A stretch of DNA of 64,000 bases, taken from the NCBI RefSeq assembly GCF_008795955.1, contig NZ_VMHN01000001.1, forward strand, positions 1,240,001 to 1,304,000, read 5' to 3'. This document shows, piece by piece, positions 47,730 through 57,130 of the stretch; position 1 is the first letter of the stretch; each line of letters starts with the position of its first letter. This DNA is from Marinobacter denitrificans. Lineage in GTDB: Bacteria > Pseudomonadota > Gammaproteobacteria > Pseudomonadales > Oleiphilaceae. The notes beneath the pieces are model-generated. The model was not told where the DNA came from, made no database searches, and worked only from the letters and a program-made list of their open reading frames with translations. The position numbers and the translations under genes were made by a program.

Positions 47730-48821
47730 ATGCCGTCCAGACCCGATACCAGCGACTACCTTGCCCTGTTTCTCAACGACGTGCCGTTGATGGACGTGCG
47801 GGCCCCCGTCGAGTTCAGCAGAGGCAGTTTTCCCTGTGCCATCAATGCACCACTGATGAACGATGAAGAACGCCACAGGGTGGGCATCTGCTACAAGGAA
47901 AAGGGGCAGGATGAAGCCATCAAACTCGGCCACCAACTGGTTTCCGGGGATATCAAGGCACAGCGCCTTGAAGCCTGGCGGCGCTTCACCGCAGACCACC
48001 CGGACGGCTACCTGTTCTGTTTCCGTGGTGGCCTGCGTTCACGGCTTAGCCAGCAATGGGTCCGTGAGGCCGGCATCGACTACCCACTGGTTACCGGTGG
48101 CTACAAGGCAATGCGCCGCTTCCTCATCGACAGCCTGGGAGCACTGATTGAATCCTCCGAGTTTGTCATTCTCAGCGGCCGCACCGGCACCGGTAAAACC
48201 AGGGTGCTGCAACAGCTACCGAACCCGATAGACCTCGAAGGGCTGGCCAATCACCGGGGCTCCAGCTTCGGGCGCCAGGTAACGCCACAGCCGTCGCAGA
48301 TTGACTTCGAAAACTCCCTGGCCGTTGCCCTGCTCAAGGCACATCATCATGTCGGGGGACCGGTCTACCTCGAAGACGAAAGCAGACTGGTGGGCCGTTG
48401 CGCTTTGCCGGAAAGCCTGCGGGAGCGCATGGCAGCTGCCCCCCTGATGGTACTCGACCAGCCAATTGAGGAGCGTGTCCGGATTATCCGCGAAGACTAT
48501 GTCGACCAGATGACCACCGACTACGCAGCCCGGGACGGCGAGGAGGCCGGCTGGCTCAACTTCCGCGATTATCTGCTCAGTGCTCTGGACCGGATCCGCA
48601 AACGCCTCGGCGGTGAACGCCACAGCCGGCTGCGACAACTGATGGAGAATGCCCTCGACATACAGGTCAGCACGGGGGATGCGAGCGCGCATCACCAATG
48701 GATCAAGGGCCTGCTGGAGGACTACTACGACCCCATGTATGACTACCAGCTGAACCAGAAAGCAGGCCGGATAGTGGTGCAGGGCGGGCCAGAAACCATC
48801 ACGGAGTGGACCACTCGCTGA
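47730..48821 (+). CDS. selU: tRNA 2-selenouridine/geranyl-2-thiouridine synthase
   Basis: A 363-residue protein, the size of E. coli SelU/MnmH (364). The N-terminal rhodanese domain carries catalytic Cys97 in LFCFRGGLRS. A P-loop domain follows with SGRTGTGKT (about 149-157). It exchanges sulfur for selenium at the wobble uridine of tRNAs for Lys, Glu and Gln. Selenophosphate synthase (selD) is not in this window. The ATG at 47730 gives an N-terminus fitting the family. It is divergent from the methyltransferase gene. Confidence 0.92.
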   Translation: MPSRPDTSDYLALFLNDVPLMDVRAPVEFSRGSFPCAINAPLMNDEERHRVGICYKEKGQDEAIKLGHQLVSGDIKAQRLEAWRRFTADHPDGYLFCFRGGLRSRLSQQWVREAGIDYPLVTGGYKAMRRFLIDSLGALIESSEFVILSGRTGTGKTRVLQQLPNPIDLEGLANHRGSSFGRQVTPQPSQIDFENSLAVALLKAHHHVGGPVYLEDESRLVGRCALPESLRERMAAAPLMVLDQPIEERVRIIREDYVDQMTTDYAARDGEEAGWLNFRDYLLSALDRIRKRLGGERHSRLRQLMENALDIQVSTGDASAHHQWIKGLLEDYYDPMYDYQLNQKAGRIVVQGGPETITEWTTR

Positions 48822-48979
48822 TCTGAAACGTAAATCGCCCCTGGCGAACCGGGCATGCCGGTTATACGTTTGACATCAACCTCTGCTATAACGACATGCA
48901 ACGAGCCATTTTCCCGATTGCCGTTATACCCGGCCGGATTCAAGGCACTAGCAATCAATACCCAATAAGGAGTCGATGA

Positions 48980-49813
48980 ATGGAAGATCTTCTGGGAGAG
49001 AACATAAACGCCACAGAACTATGGGATCAGGCGTTAGCGCTGGTCATGACGTACGCTCCGAAATTTGTACTTGCCATCGTTACGCTGATTGTCGGCCTCT
49101 GGCTGATTAATCGCTTTATTGCCGTTCTCGACAAAAAGCTCGGCGCAAAAGACCCGACCCTGAACAAGTTCCTCTGTGGCCTGATAAGCGCCATTCTGAA
49201 GGTCATGCTGCTGATCTCGGTTGCCTCAATGATCGGCATTGCGACCACCTCGTTTATTGCCGTCATCGGTGCCGCCGGCCTCGCCATTGGCCTGGCCCTT
49301 CAGGGCAGTCTTGCCAACTTTGCCGGTGGTGTGCTGATCCTGATCTTCAAGCCCTTCAAGGTAGGTGACACCATCGAAGCCGAGGGCTTCCTGGGCGCAG
49401 TCGCAGAGATCCAGATTCTCTACACCGTAGTGAACACCTTTGATAACCGTCGTATCGTCATTCCCAACGGCAGCCTGTCCAACGCCACGCTGGTCAATGT
49501 CAGCATCTACGAAAAGCGCCGTTGTGACATGACCTTTGGTATTGGGTACGGTGATGACATCGACAAGGCCAAGGCCATTCTCCAGCGCCTGTTCGATGAA
49601 GACGAACGGTCCCTGAAAGATCCGGAGCCGCGTATTTGCGTCGCCGGACTGGGCGATAACTCCGTGGACCTCATGTTCCGCGCCTGGGTGGCTACTGACG
49701 ATCTCTGGCCGTACTACTGGGACATGCACGAGAAGGTGAAGAAGGCGTTTGATGCCGAAGGTATCACCATCCCCTTCCCTCAGCGGGATGTACACGTCTA
49801 CAAAACCGAGTGA
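48980..49813 (+). CDS. mscS: Small-conductance mechanosensitive channel MscS
   Basis: A 277-residue inner-membrane channel that opens on osmotic down-shock. Three N-terminal hydrophobic helices end in the pore helix GAAGLAIGLALQGSLANFAGGVLIL (about 95-120), with the glycine/alanine packing of TM3. The beta domain has FKVGDTIEAEGFLGAVAEI, and the C-terminal portal region ends IPFPQRDVHVY. E. coli MscS has 286 residues. AAGGAG lies about 8 bp before the ATG. Confidence 0.93.
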   Translation: MEDLLGENINATELWDQALALVMTYAPKFVLAIVTLIVGLWLINRFIAVLDKKLGAKDPTLNKFLCGLISAILKVMLLISVASMIGIATTSFIAVIGAAGLAIGLALQGSLANFAGGVLILIFKPFKVGDTIEAEGFLGAVAEIQILYTVVNTFDNRRIVIPNGSLSNATLVNVSIYEKRRCDMTFGIGYGDDIDKAKAILQRLFDEDERSLKDPEPRICVAGLGDNSVDLMFRAWVATDDLWPYYWDMHEKVKKAFDAEGITIPFPQRDVHVYKTE

Positions 49814-49984
49814 TCGGTATCTCAACAACACATTCTGTAACTCGCATTCTGAGCAAGCTCAACTAAGCTGACCAATAATGGCGGGGCCCCGGTGATACCG
49901 GCGCCACCGTCAGGCCACCGGAACCGGGCACACAAAAACCACCGGTTCCAGTAACGCTGTCATTGCTGGTAGGAGGTTGTCACG

Positions 49985-50542
49985 ATGCCGGTACAGCAGT
50001 TGAAGGAATATCTCGACCAGGCAGGCACGGAGTACATGTGTCTGTCTCACCCCCCTGCTTTTACAGCCCAGGAGCTGGCTCACCACGTCAAGATAGCCGG
50101 CGACCGGGTGGTAAAAACCGTCATTATTGAACTGGATGGCAAAATGGCCATGTTGGTCATGCCTGCGACCTGGCGTATTCGCTGGGACCGGTTAAGCCAT
50201 ATCCTCGATACCGACTTTGTGGACCTGGCGGACGAACAGGAGTTCCAGGACCGTTTCCCTGAGTGCGAAGTGGGCGCCATGCCGCCGTTCGGCAACCTCT
50301 TTGACATGTCGGTGTACTGCGCTGAAGCCCTGACCCGGCAACCGGAGCTGGCCTTTGCCGCCGGCAGCCATACCGAGTCCATTCACATGAAAACCGAAGA
50401 CTTCCTGAACCTGGTTCACCCTATGGTTCTGGAGCAGGGGTTCGTCAAGCCGGGAGCTCAGAAACCGGCGTGGCTGAAAGGTCGCACCCGCAGAGCAGAG
50501 TCGCTGACAGACAGCCCCACTGCCAACATCGCGGGTTACTGA
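49985..50542 (+). CDS. YbaK/aminoacyl-tRNA deacylase-domain protein
   Basis: A 185-residue protein. The YbaK/ProX fold covers about 5-150: FTAQELAHHVKIAGDRVVKTVII with the conserved Lys, MLVMPA, and VGAMPPFG followed by a GSH/T region (AAGSHTESI). Family members hydrolyse mischarged tRNA such as Ala- or Cys-tRNA-Pro. The C-terminal 35 residues are hydrophilic and extend past the usual domain. A strong AGGAGG precedes the ATG by about 8 bp. Confidence 0.8.
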   Translation: MPVQQLKEYLDQAGTEYMCLSHPPAFTAQELAHHVKIAGDRVVKTVIIELDGKMAMLVMPATWRIRWDRLSHILDTDFVDLADEQEFQDRFPECEVGAMPPFGNLFDMSVYCAEALTRQPELAFAAGSHTESIHMKTEDFLNLVHPMVLEQGFVKPGAQKPAWLKGRTRRAESLTDSPTANIAGY

Positions 50543-50628
50543 CAGCACCAGCAGGCGCTGGTCTGATCCGGGCCGCTTGTCTGAACGCGCCCATCGCGTA
50601 AACTGGGCCTATCAGACAGGAACCCGTT

Positions 50629-51915
50629 ATGACCCAAGCCTTTGATGTTGTTATTGTTGGTGCCGGTATGGTCGGTGCTGCCCTTGCCACCGGTCTTGGC
50701 CGCAGCGGCTTTCGCGTTGGCCTTGTGGACCAGGGGGCCGCGCCCTCCTATGATCCTGGCCAGTCTCCCGATATCCGGGTATCGGCCCTGAGTGCTGGCA
50801 GTGAACGTTACCTGACCGAGCTCGGCGCCTGGCCAGACATCCTCGCGATGCGGGCCACCCCCTATTCCCGCCTGGCAGTTTGGGATGAAGCCGACCACCC
50901 GTTGAGCAGCGTACTGCCCCGCAAGATTGCCGAGGTGATTTTCGACGCCCGCAATCTGTCCGCCAGCCATCTTGGCCATATTGTTGAGAACCGCATCACT
51001 CAGCAGGCCCTCTGGAACAGCGCTTCGGCCCAGCCGTCGGTTACCCTCTTTACCGGCCACGCCGTCACCAGCCTCCACAATGGCGCCGACCAGGCCGCTG
51101 TGACACTCGACGATGGCACTGAACTGACCGGCGAACTGGTGGTGGGCGCAGACGGCGCTAACTCCGGGATCCGCAACCTGGCCGGCATCGGCGTCACCCG
51201 CGACCAGTACCAGCAACAGGCGATGGTGATCTCTGCGCGCTACCAGGGGCCGGTGCAGGACATTACATGGCAGGGCTTCTACCCCAGCGGCCCACGCGCC
51301 TTCCTGCCACTGCACGCTGCCGGCAACGGCGAAAGCTGGACCTCCCTGGTGTGGTACGACTCGCCAGAAGCACTGGCACGCCTCAAATCACTGGACAAGA
51401 GCGTGCTGATGGCGAAGATACAGAACGCCTTCCCGCCAGAACTGCCGTTGCTGACCCATATTGATGGCAAAGCCAGCTTCCCGATAGCACGGCAGCACGC
51501 CAAAACCTATGTGAACAACCGCGTAGTGCTGGTGGGCGACGCCGCCCACACCATTAACCCGCTGGCAGGCCAAGGTGTGAACCTGGGTTTCCAGGACGCC
51601 CGCTGCCTGCAGTCAGTCCTCCGCGAAGCCAGGCGCGCCGGCACCGACCTGGCCAATGCCGGCCGGCTGGACGAGTACGAACAGCAGCGCCGGCCGGCCA
51701 ACCGCCGCATGATGCTGGCAATGGACGTGTTCTACCACCTGTTCAGCAACCGCGTGCCGCCCCTGCACCTGCTACGCAACCTGGGCCTGGGCGCGGCTAA
51801 AGCCATGCCATTTGCCAGAAACCGGGTGGCCAAATACGCTATGGGTATCGATGACGACCTGCCCCCGGTCATCCGCCACCTGGCGGAACGGCTACCGGGG
51901 TTCAAACAACTGTAA
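50629..51915 (+). CDS. UbiH/UbiF/VisC-family FAD hydroxylase
   Basis: A 428-residue flavin monooxygenase of ubiquinone synthesis. The FAD Rossmann motif is VVIVGAGMVGAALATGLGRSG (about 5-25), the DG motif is VVGADGANSGIR (about 167-178) and the second FAD motif is GDAAHTINPLAGQGVNLGFQDA (about 303-324). Whether it hydroxylates C5, C6 or C1 of the ring (UbiI, UbiF, UbiH) cannot be settled from sequence. It is not adjacent to the ubiCA genes. Confidence 0.88.
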   Translation: MTQAFDVVIVGAGMVGAALATGLGRSGFRVGLVDQGAAPSYDPGQSPDIRVSALSAGSERYLTELGAWPDILAMRATPYSRLAVWDEADHPLSSVLPRKIAEVIFDARNLSASHLGHIVENRITQQALWNSASAQPSVTLFTGHAVTSLHNGADQAAVTLDDGTELTGELVVGADGANSGIRNLAGIGVTRDQYQQQAMVISARYQGPVQDITWQGFYPSGPRAFLPLHAAGNGESWTSLVWYDSPEALARLKSLDKSVLMAKIQNAFPPELPLLTHIDGKASFPIARQHAKTYVNNRVVLVGDAAHTINPLAGQGVNLGFQDARCLQSVLREARRAGTDLANAGRLDEYEQQRRPANRRMMLAMDVFYHLFSNRVPPLHLLRNLGLGAAKAMPFARNRVAKYAMGIDDDLPPVIRHLAERLPGFKQL

Positions 51916-51954
51916 GCCGCTGTTCTGGCAAACATTCATCAAAAAGGACGCAAT

Positions 51955-52320
51955 ATGTCGGAGACAATCTTCACCAAGATCATCAACCGCGAAATTCCGG
52001 CGGATATTGTTTATGAGGACGACATCAGCCTGGCTTTCAGAGACATCAATCCACAGGCACCGGTACACCTGCTGATCATCCCAAAAAAGGAAATCGCAAC
52101 GATCAACGATATCGAAGAGGGTGATCGCGAGCTTGTCGGCCATTTGTACTGGGTGGCTGCCAGGCTGGCAAAGGAGATGGACTTTGCCGACGACGGCTAT
52201 AGGGTAGTGATGAACTGCGGAGAGAACTCAGGGCAGACGGTGTTTCACATCCACCTGCACCTGTTGGCCGGCAAACCGCTCGGCTGGCCGCCGTATACCG
52301 ATAAAATGAAGCAGGCCTGA
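51955..52320 (+). CDS. hinT: HIT-family nucleotide-binding protein (HinT)
   Basis: A 121-residue histidine-triad protein. The triad HxHxH reads TVFHIHLHLLAGK near the C-terminus. The N-terminus ETIFTKIINREIPADIVYEDD is typical of HinT, which hydrolyses purine nucleoside phosphoramidates. AAAAGGACG precedes the ATG. Length fits the family (about 119). Confidence 0.9.
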   Translation: MSETIFTKIINREIPADIVYEDDISLAFRDINPQAPVHLLIIPKKEIATINDIEEGDRELVGHLYWVAARLAKEMDFADDGYRVVMNCGENSGQTVFHIHLHLLAGKPLGWPPYTDKMKQA

Positions 52321-52340
52321 GAGTTTTTTAACTTGGGGGA

Positions 52341-52453
52341 GGCAAGCGGGCCGGTCCTCCTGTTTGGGACACGCTCAAGGCATCCATGCGCGCTTAGCTT
52401 TGGCCCTCCATGGCCAAAGATAGATCCCAAACAGGAGGACCGGCCCACTTGCC
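52341..52453. repeat. 113-bp element with 29-bp inverted arms
   Basis: Arms at 52341-52369 and 52425-52453 are inverted copies with one mismatch; the inner 22 bp are perfect. The 55-bp centre holds a second hairpin, CTTTGGCC-CTCCAT-GGCCAAAG (52398-52419). No ORF or transposase is inside. It could be a MITE or structured extragenic repeat, and may act as the hinT terminator. The gap 52321-52662 contains this and the element at 52515. Confidence 0.6.
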
Positions 52454-52514
52454 GATACCTTGGTGCAAAACTCCACCCAACACCGACTAGTGGCGTTACC
52501 TGAGAGGTTTTTGC

Positions 52515-52623
52515 GGCGGGCCCGGGGGCAGTGTTCAGGAACGTGGAGCGCCAGGGATGGCGCGACCGAGCCCTACAGGGACGTATTCACGGGCGTTTCC
52601 TGAAGGCTGCCCCCGGGCCTGCC
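52515..52623. repeat. 109-bp element with interrupted inverted arms
   Basis: Outer arms 52515-52531 and 52607-52623 are inverted copies with one mismatch (GGCCCGGGGGCAG core). Inner arms TTCAGGAA (52534-52541) and TTCCTGAA (52597-52604) extend the stem. The centre has CGCCA-GGGA-TGGCG. It starts 62 bp after the first element and ends 40 bp before the phoU stop. It resembles extragenic repeats seen in related genomes, but its copy number cannot be judged here. Confidence 0.55.
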
Positions 52624-52662
52624 AAGGCATCCAACCAGCAGGCTACAGAGGCAAGAACAGAA

Positions 52663-53385
52663 TCAGCGACCGACGACCTTCTCGGCTTCCTCAACAGGCG
52701 TATGCCGAACATCCTCACCCTTGACCATGAAGATCACGTTCTCGGCAATGTTACAGGCGTGGTCCCCCACCCGCTCCAGGGCCCGGAGAATCCACATCAC
52801 TGACATGCACCGGGAAATATTGCGGGTATCCTCCATCATGAACGTCAGTAACGTCCGCGTGGCCGCCTGGTATTCCTCATCAACCCGTTTGTCTTCCTTC
52901 ATGATTCGCAGCGCCTGCTCCGAATCCAGGCGCGCGAAAGCATCCAGGGCATCATGCAGCATGCTCAGTACGTGTGTGCCGATGTGGCGCACTTCCACGT
53001 AGCCACGGGGCGCCTGGCCTTCCTCTGACAGCTTGATGGCAAACTTGGCGATTTTCTTGGCCTCGTCACCGACACGCTCCAGATCTGCCACCATCTTGAT
53101 GACCGAAATCACCAGACGCAGATCCCGAGCCGTGGGCTGGCGACGGGCAATGATCAAAGTGGCTTCCTCGTCGATATCGATTTCCATCTGATCAACTTTC
53201 TTGTCCGTGGCACGGACTTCATCCGCCAGGTGGCCGTCGTTGTCCACCAGCGCGGTGATGGCCCGGTCTACCTGGGACTCCACCAGGCCGCCCATCTCCA
53301 GGAACTCGCTTTTCAGAGCCATCAGTTCATCATTGAACTTGTGCGAAATATGATCGCCGTATACATCGTCCTTTTTCGTTGGCAT
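52663..53385 (-). CDS. phoU: Phosphate signalling protein PhoU
   Basis: A 240-residue helical protein with two PhoU repeats. Metal-binding motifs are seen in VSVIKMVADLERVGDEAKKIAKF (first repeat) and RALERVGDHACNIAENVIF (second repeat). PhoU links Pst transporter state to PhoR and is needed to shut off PhoB. It is the last gene of the pst operon, 32 bp after pstB. Confidence 0.95.
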   Translation of the reverse strand: MPTKKDDVYGDHISHKFNDELMALKSEFLEMGGLVESQVDRAITALVDNDGHLADEVRATDKKVDQMEIDIDEEATLIIARRQPTARDLRLVISVIKMVADLERVGDEAKKIAKFAIKLSEEGQAPRGYVEVRHIGTHVLSMLHDALDAFARLDSEQALRIMKEDKRVDEEYQAATRTLLTFMMEDTRNISRCMSVMWILRALERVGDHACNIAENVIFMVKGEDVRHTPVEEAEKVVGR

Positions 53386-53417
53386 AACTCGTTTCTCCAG
53401 TGTTCAGCGTACCGGGC

Positions 53418-54314
53418 TCAGCCGAAGCGGCCGGTAATGTAGGATTCGGTGAGCTCGTGCTCTGGCGAGGTGAAGACCTTGTTGGTTTCATTCACTTCTA
53501 CCAGATGCCCCAGATGGAAGTACGCGGTGCGGTGAGACACCCTGGCTGCCTGCTGCATGGAGTGGGTCACGATCACAATGGTGTAACTCTCGGACATCTC
53601 GGCGATCAGTTCTTCCACACGGGCGGTTGCAATCGGGTCCAGGGCGGAACACGGCTCGTCCATCAGGATGACTTCCGGGCTGACGGCAATGGCGCGGGCA
53701 ATGCACAGGCGCTGCTGCTGGCCGCCGGACATACCGGTTGCAATGGCATCCAGGCGGTCCTTGGCCTCGTCCCAGAGCCCGGCCTTGCGCAGGCTGTTTT
53801 CCACGATATCGTCGAGGTCGGACTTGCGGTTTGCCAGGCCGTGAATACGAGGGCCATAAGCAACGTTGTCATAGATCGACTTGGGGAAGGGATTGGGCTT
53901 CTGGAACACCATGCCTACGCGAGCGCGGAGCTCAACCACATCTTTCTTGGAGTGATAGATGTCTTCATCATCCAGCATCAGCTGGCCCTTGATGCGACAG
54001 ATGTCGATGCTGTCGTTCATACGGTTCAGGCACCGCAGGAAGGTAGACTTGCCACAACCGGAAGGCCCGATGAAGGAGATTACCTCGTTCCGGGCGATAT
54101 CAAGGCTGATATCCTTGATGGCCCGATCCTGTCCGTAGAACACCTCCACGTTGCGGAGCTTGAACTTGGGGTCGTCCGCAAAAGGTTTGCCAACCGTCTT
54201 TCCTTCCTCAACGTGAATCGACTCCCGCTTGCCTTCTTCGATCGGGTCTTTGACAGGAATGATCGTTTCTTCCTGCGTACCCACTGCGCTGGCAATTGTT
54301 TCGTTAACACTCAT
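53418..54314 (-). CDS. pstB: Phosphate ABC transporter ATP-binding protein PstB
   Basis: A 298-residue ATPase. Walker A is [19 protein letters not shown], the signature is [16 protein letters not shown], Walker B is [13 protein letters not shown], and the switch is [10 protein letters not shown]. An N-terminal tail of about 45 residues before the ABC core is longer than in E. coli PstB (257). AAGGAG precedes the ATG at 54314, which is favoured over an upstream start at 54332. Confidence 0.95.
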   Translation of the reverse strand: MSVNETIASAVGTQEETIIPVKDPIEEGKRESIHVEEGKTVGKPFADDPKFKLRNVEVFYGQDRAIKDISLDIARNEVISFIGPSGCGKSTFLRCLNRMNDSIDICRIKGQLMLDDEDIYHSKKDVVELRARVGMVFQKPNPFPKSIYDNVAYGPRIHGLANRKSDLDDIVENSLRKAGLWDEAKDRLDAIATGMSGGQQQRLCIARAIAVSPEVILMDEPCSALDPIATARVEELIAEMSESYTIVIVTHSMQQAARVSHRTAYFHLGHLVEVNETNKVFTSPEHELTESYITGRFG

Positions 54315-54325
54315 AATTTTCTCCT

Positions 54326-55603
54326 TTACCACCGGCGTTCAAGACGCTTACGGAGCCAGATGGCCAGTGCATTCATACTGATCATGAAGGTGAGCAGCAC
54401 CATGATGCCGGCAGATGCCAGCTCTACAAACCCCTGCTCGGAGCTGCTTGCCCAAAGGTAAATCTGTACCGGCAGCACGGTGGCTGAATCGAAAAAGCCG
54501 CCTGGTACATCCACGATGAAGGCGACCATGCCGATCAACAGCAGCGGAGCTGTCTCACCCAGCGCCTGGGCCATACCAATGATGGAACCGGTCAGCATGC
54601 CGGGCATCGCCAGGGGTATCACGTGGTGGAGCACCACCTGCATCTTGGAGGCACCGACGCCCTCGGCCGCCTCACGGATGGAAGGTGGCACGCTCTTGAT
54701 GGCGGCGCGACTGGAAATGATGATGGTCGGTAGCGTCATCAGTGCCAGTACCAGACCACCCACCACCGGGACCGAACGGGGCATGCCGAACAGACTGATG
54801 AAGACGGCAAGCCCCAGCAGGCCAAAGATGATCGACGGCACCGCAGCCAGGTTATTGATGTTGACCTCGATGAAATCGGTAATCCTATTCTGGGGCGCGA
54901 ACTCTTCCAGGTAGACCGCTGCCGCAATACCGACCGGAAACGAAATCGCCAGCGTGACCAGCATGGTAAGCAGGGAACCAACAATGGCACCAAGAATACC
55001 CGCATTGGCAGGCTCCCTGGAATCGCCACGGCTGAACAGCACGTCGTTGAAGCTGGTATCGATAACGCCCTTCTCCAACAGTTGATCCACCCAGCCCTGC
55101 TGCTGTTCAGACAGCTTTATACTGTATCTGGGATTATCAGCATGTTTGACATAGGTCGAGACCCGGTCATGGGCAAGAAACTCCATGGTTTGGGTGGTGT
55201 TCAGCATATCCGGATTATCTTTCAGAAGATCACGAATCTTGCTGGCGCCATAGGTACCGATCAACCGACCCAGCTCCCGCTTTTCGGCCGCACTTTCAAC
55301 CTCCGGGAAATGCTCCTGCAAGGAAGCAATGATCGGCGCGACAAAGTCCGCCATGGACCGCTGGTCCTCGTCAGTGGGGTCGTCCAGGTACATGGTCTCG
55401 GAATCGAGAGTCACATCCAGCGTGATCGTGGTCTTGAGGAACCCAGTGTGTCCCTTGCTAATAATGTCTGCAAAAAGAATGAACAGGGACGCAAGGGCAA
55501 TAAAGATCGCCAGAATGCCATACATGCGGAACCGGCGTTCCTTACGATAACGGCGCTTCAGGGAGTTGCGGACAATTTCCGCCTGAGAACTCTGATCAGT
55601 CAT
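54326..55603 (-). CDS. pstA: Phosphate ABC transporter permease PstA
   Basis: A 425-residue inner-membrane protein. One N-terminal hydrophobic helix (about 26-48) is followed by a periplasmic region of about 150 residues, then five membrane segments with the permease loop [29 protein letters not shown]. It is longer than E. coli PstA (296), as in Pseudomonas-type Pst. The ATG at 55603 overlaps the end of pstC by 8 bp. Confidence 0.93.
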   Translation of the reverse strand: MTDQSSQAEIVRNSLKRRYRKERRFRMYGILAIFIALASLFILFADIISKGHTGFLKTTITLDVTLDSETMYLDDPTDEDQRSMADFVAPIIASLQEHFPEVESAAEKRELGRLIGTYGASKIRDLLKDNPDMLNTTQTMEFLAHDRVSTYVKHADNPRYSIKLSEQQQGWVDQLLEKGVIDTSFNDVLFSRGDSREPANAGILGAIVGSLLTMLVTLAISFPVGIAAAVYLEEFAPQNRITDFIEVNINNLAAVPSIIFGLLGLAVFISLFGMPRSVPVVGGLVLALMTLPTIIISSRAAIKSVPPSIREAAEGVGASKMQVVLHHVIPLAMPGMLTGSIIGMAQALGETAPLLLIGMVAFIVDVPGGFFDSATVLPVQIYLWASSSEQGFVELASAGIMVLLTFMISMNALAIWLRKRLERRW

Positions 55604-56984
55604 ACTGTTCCCTATACTTGCGTACGATCTTGAGTGCGACCACGTTGAGCAGCAGCGTAACAATGAACAGCAACATGCCCAATGCGAACGCGGACAGGGT
55701 CTTGGCGCTGTCGAATTCCTGGTCCCCCACCAGCAATGTCGCAATCTGCACGGTCACAGTTGTGACCGACTCCAGTGGATTCGCTGTCAGGTTGGCGGCC
55801 AGTCCTGCCGCCATCACCACAATCATGGTTTCGCCGATGGCACGGGATGCTGCCAGCAGGATGCCGCCAATGATGCCGGGCAGAGCTGCCGGAAAAATCA
55901 CCTTCTTCATGGTTTCCGACTGGGTTGCGCCCAGCGCCAGAGAGCCATCCCGCATGGTCTGGGGAACGGCATTGATGACGTCGTCTGACAGTGAAGACAC
56001 GAACGGAACAATCATGATGCCCATGACCAGACCAGCAGCCAGCGCGCTCTGGGAGGAAGCTTCCAGGCCCACCGTTTGGGCAAGGTCACGGATAAACGGC
56101 GCCACGGTTAAAGCGGCGAAAAAGCCGTAAACCACGGTGGGAATGCCCGCCAGCATCTCCAGCACCGGCTTCACCGTTGAACGCATGCGCTTGCTGGCGT
56201 ACTCGGAGAGGTAGATGGCAGACAGCAACCCGACAGGTACCGCCACCAGCAAGGCAATGGCAGAAATCAGCAGGGTACCGGTAAACAGCGGAATAACACC
56301 AAAGGCCCCGTCTGAGCCCACCTGATCAGCACGCAATGCGGTCTGTGGGCTCCAGCTGGTACTGAACAGGAACTCGGTGATTGGCACGCGGCCAAAGAAA
56401 CGTACCGTCTCCAGAATGACTGAAAACACAATACCTGCGGTAGTCAGCACCGCCAATGCCGCGCACACGAAGAAGATGCGGCGGAGCGTCGTCTCGACGT
56501 TCAACCTGGCATTGATGTGCGGGGCAACACGGGTCCACGCAAAACCGGCTCCAGCCAGGGCAACAAGCAGAACCAGAGCCGCCTTGAAGTTCTCACTCTG
56601 GCTTTCCATGGCTTCCAGTACCGATGCGGCCCCCGCAATATGCTCCGGCACAAATTCAGGATTAAGCTTGCCCGCGGCCACGTTGCTGATCTGGGAAAGA
56701 ATCAGGCTGGCCTGCCCCGGGGATTCCGGCCACGTATCCTGCGGCAAAGTGGCAATCACAATGCCCTGAATAACCTTGCCTTCAAAACCGGCCCAGGCGG
56801 CGAGCACAATCAACGCGGGAATGGCACACCAGAGTGCTGCGCGCGCCGCGTAGTAGAAAGGAAGAGCCTTCAGATTCCGGATGCCACCGAGGGGCGCTGC
56901 TACCGCCCGGGATCGCATATAGGCGAGGCCATAGGCGACCGCGGCAAGAACCAGAACCAGGGGCAGAAGATTGGCCGTCTGCAT
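55596..56984 (-). CDS. pstC: Phosphate ABC transporter permease PstC
   Basis: A 462-residue permease. Three N-terminal hydrophobic segments and a periplasmic insertion (about 75-130) precede the six-helix core. The permease loop is RDGSLALGATQSETMKKVIFPAALPGI. E. coli PstC has 319 residues; the long form is usual in Pseudomonas relatives. Together PstA and PstC form the phosphate channel. Confidence 0.93.
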   Translation of the reverse strand: MQTANLLPLVLVLAAVAYGLAYMRSRAVAAPLGGIRNLKALPFYYAARAALWCAIPALIVLAAWAGFEGKVIQGIVIATLPQDTWPESPGQASLILSQISNVAAGKLNPEFVPEHIAGAASVLEAMESQSENFKAALVLLVALAGAGFAWTRVAPHINARLNVETTLRRIFFVCAALAVLTTAGIVFSVILETVRFFGRVPITEFLFSTSWSPQTALRADQVGSDGAFGVIPLFTGTLLISAIALLVAVPVGLLSAIYLSEYASKRMRSTVKPVLEMLAGIPTVVYGFFAALTVAPFIRDLAQTVGLEASSQSALAAGLVMGIMIVPFVSSLSDDVINAVPQTMRDGSLALGATQSETMKKVIFPAALPGIIGGILLAASRAIGETMIVVMAAGLAANLTANPLESVTTVTVQIATLLVGDQEFDSAKTLSAFALGMLLFIVTLLLNVVALKIVRKYREQYD

Positions 56985-57069
56985 AACACTCTCTATGTTA
57001 ATGGCTTTAAGTGCGCTGAACGTTTATTTTGCCAGTTTGTCGCACAAAAATGTTCATACTGATGTAACA

Positions 57070-57100
57070 AAGGAACGCGAGCTGCAAGCCCGCGTTCCTT
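57070..57100. terminator. Hairpin between pstS and pstC
   Basis: AAGGAACGCG and CGCGTTCCTT form a perfect 10-bp stem with an 11-base loop that can pair further (GCT/AGC). The plus strand has a T-run after it, but genes are on the minus strand, where only TTTG follows. It is a likely attenuator or stabiliser that lets pstS be made in excess over the rest of the operon. Confidence 0.6.
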
Positions 57101-57130
57101 TTTGTCTTCCCTGACAATGTTCCGGGAGCC

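Noticed and set aside
46965..47999. 344-residue frame for the methyltransferase
   Set aside because: The first 123 residues lie opposite selU coding sequence and show no family similarity; ATG 47630 gives a normal-size enzyme.
48870..48892. Sigma-70 promoter of mscS (TTGACA and TATAAC)
   Set aside because: The two hexamers are only 11 bp apart, too close for a normal promoter.
52341..52453. Insertion sequence
   Set aside because: The element is 113 bp, has no ORF and shows no obvious target duplication; kept only as a structured repeat.
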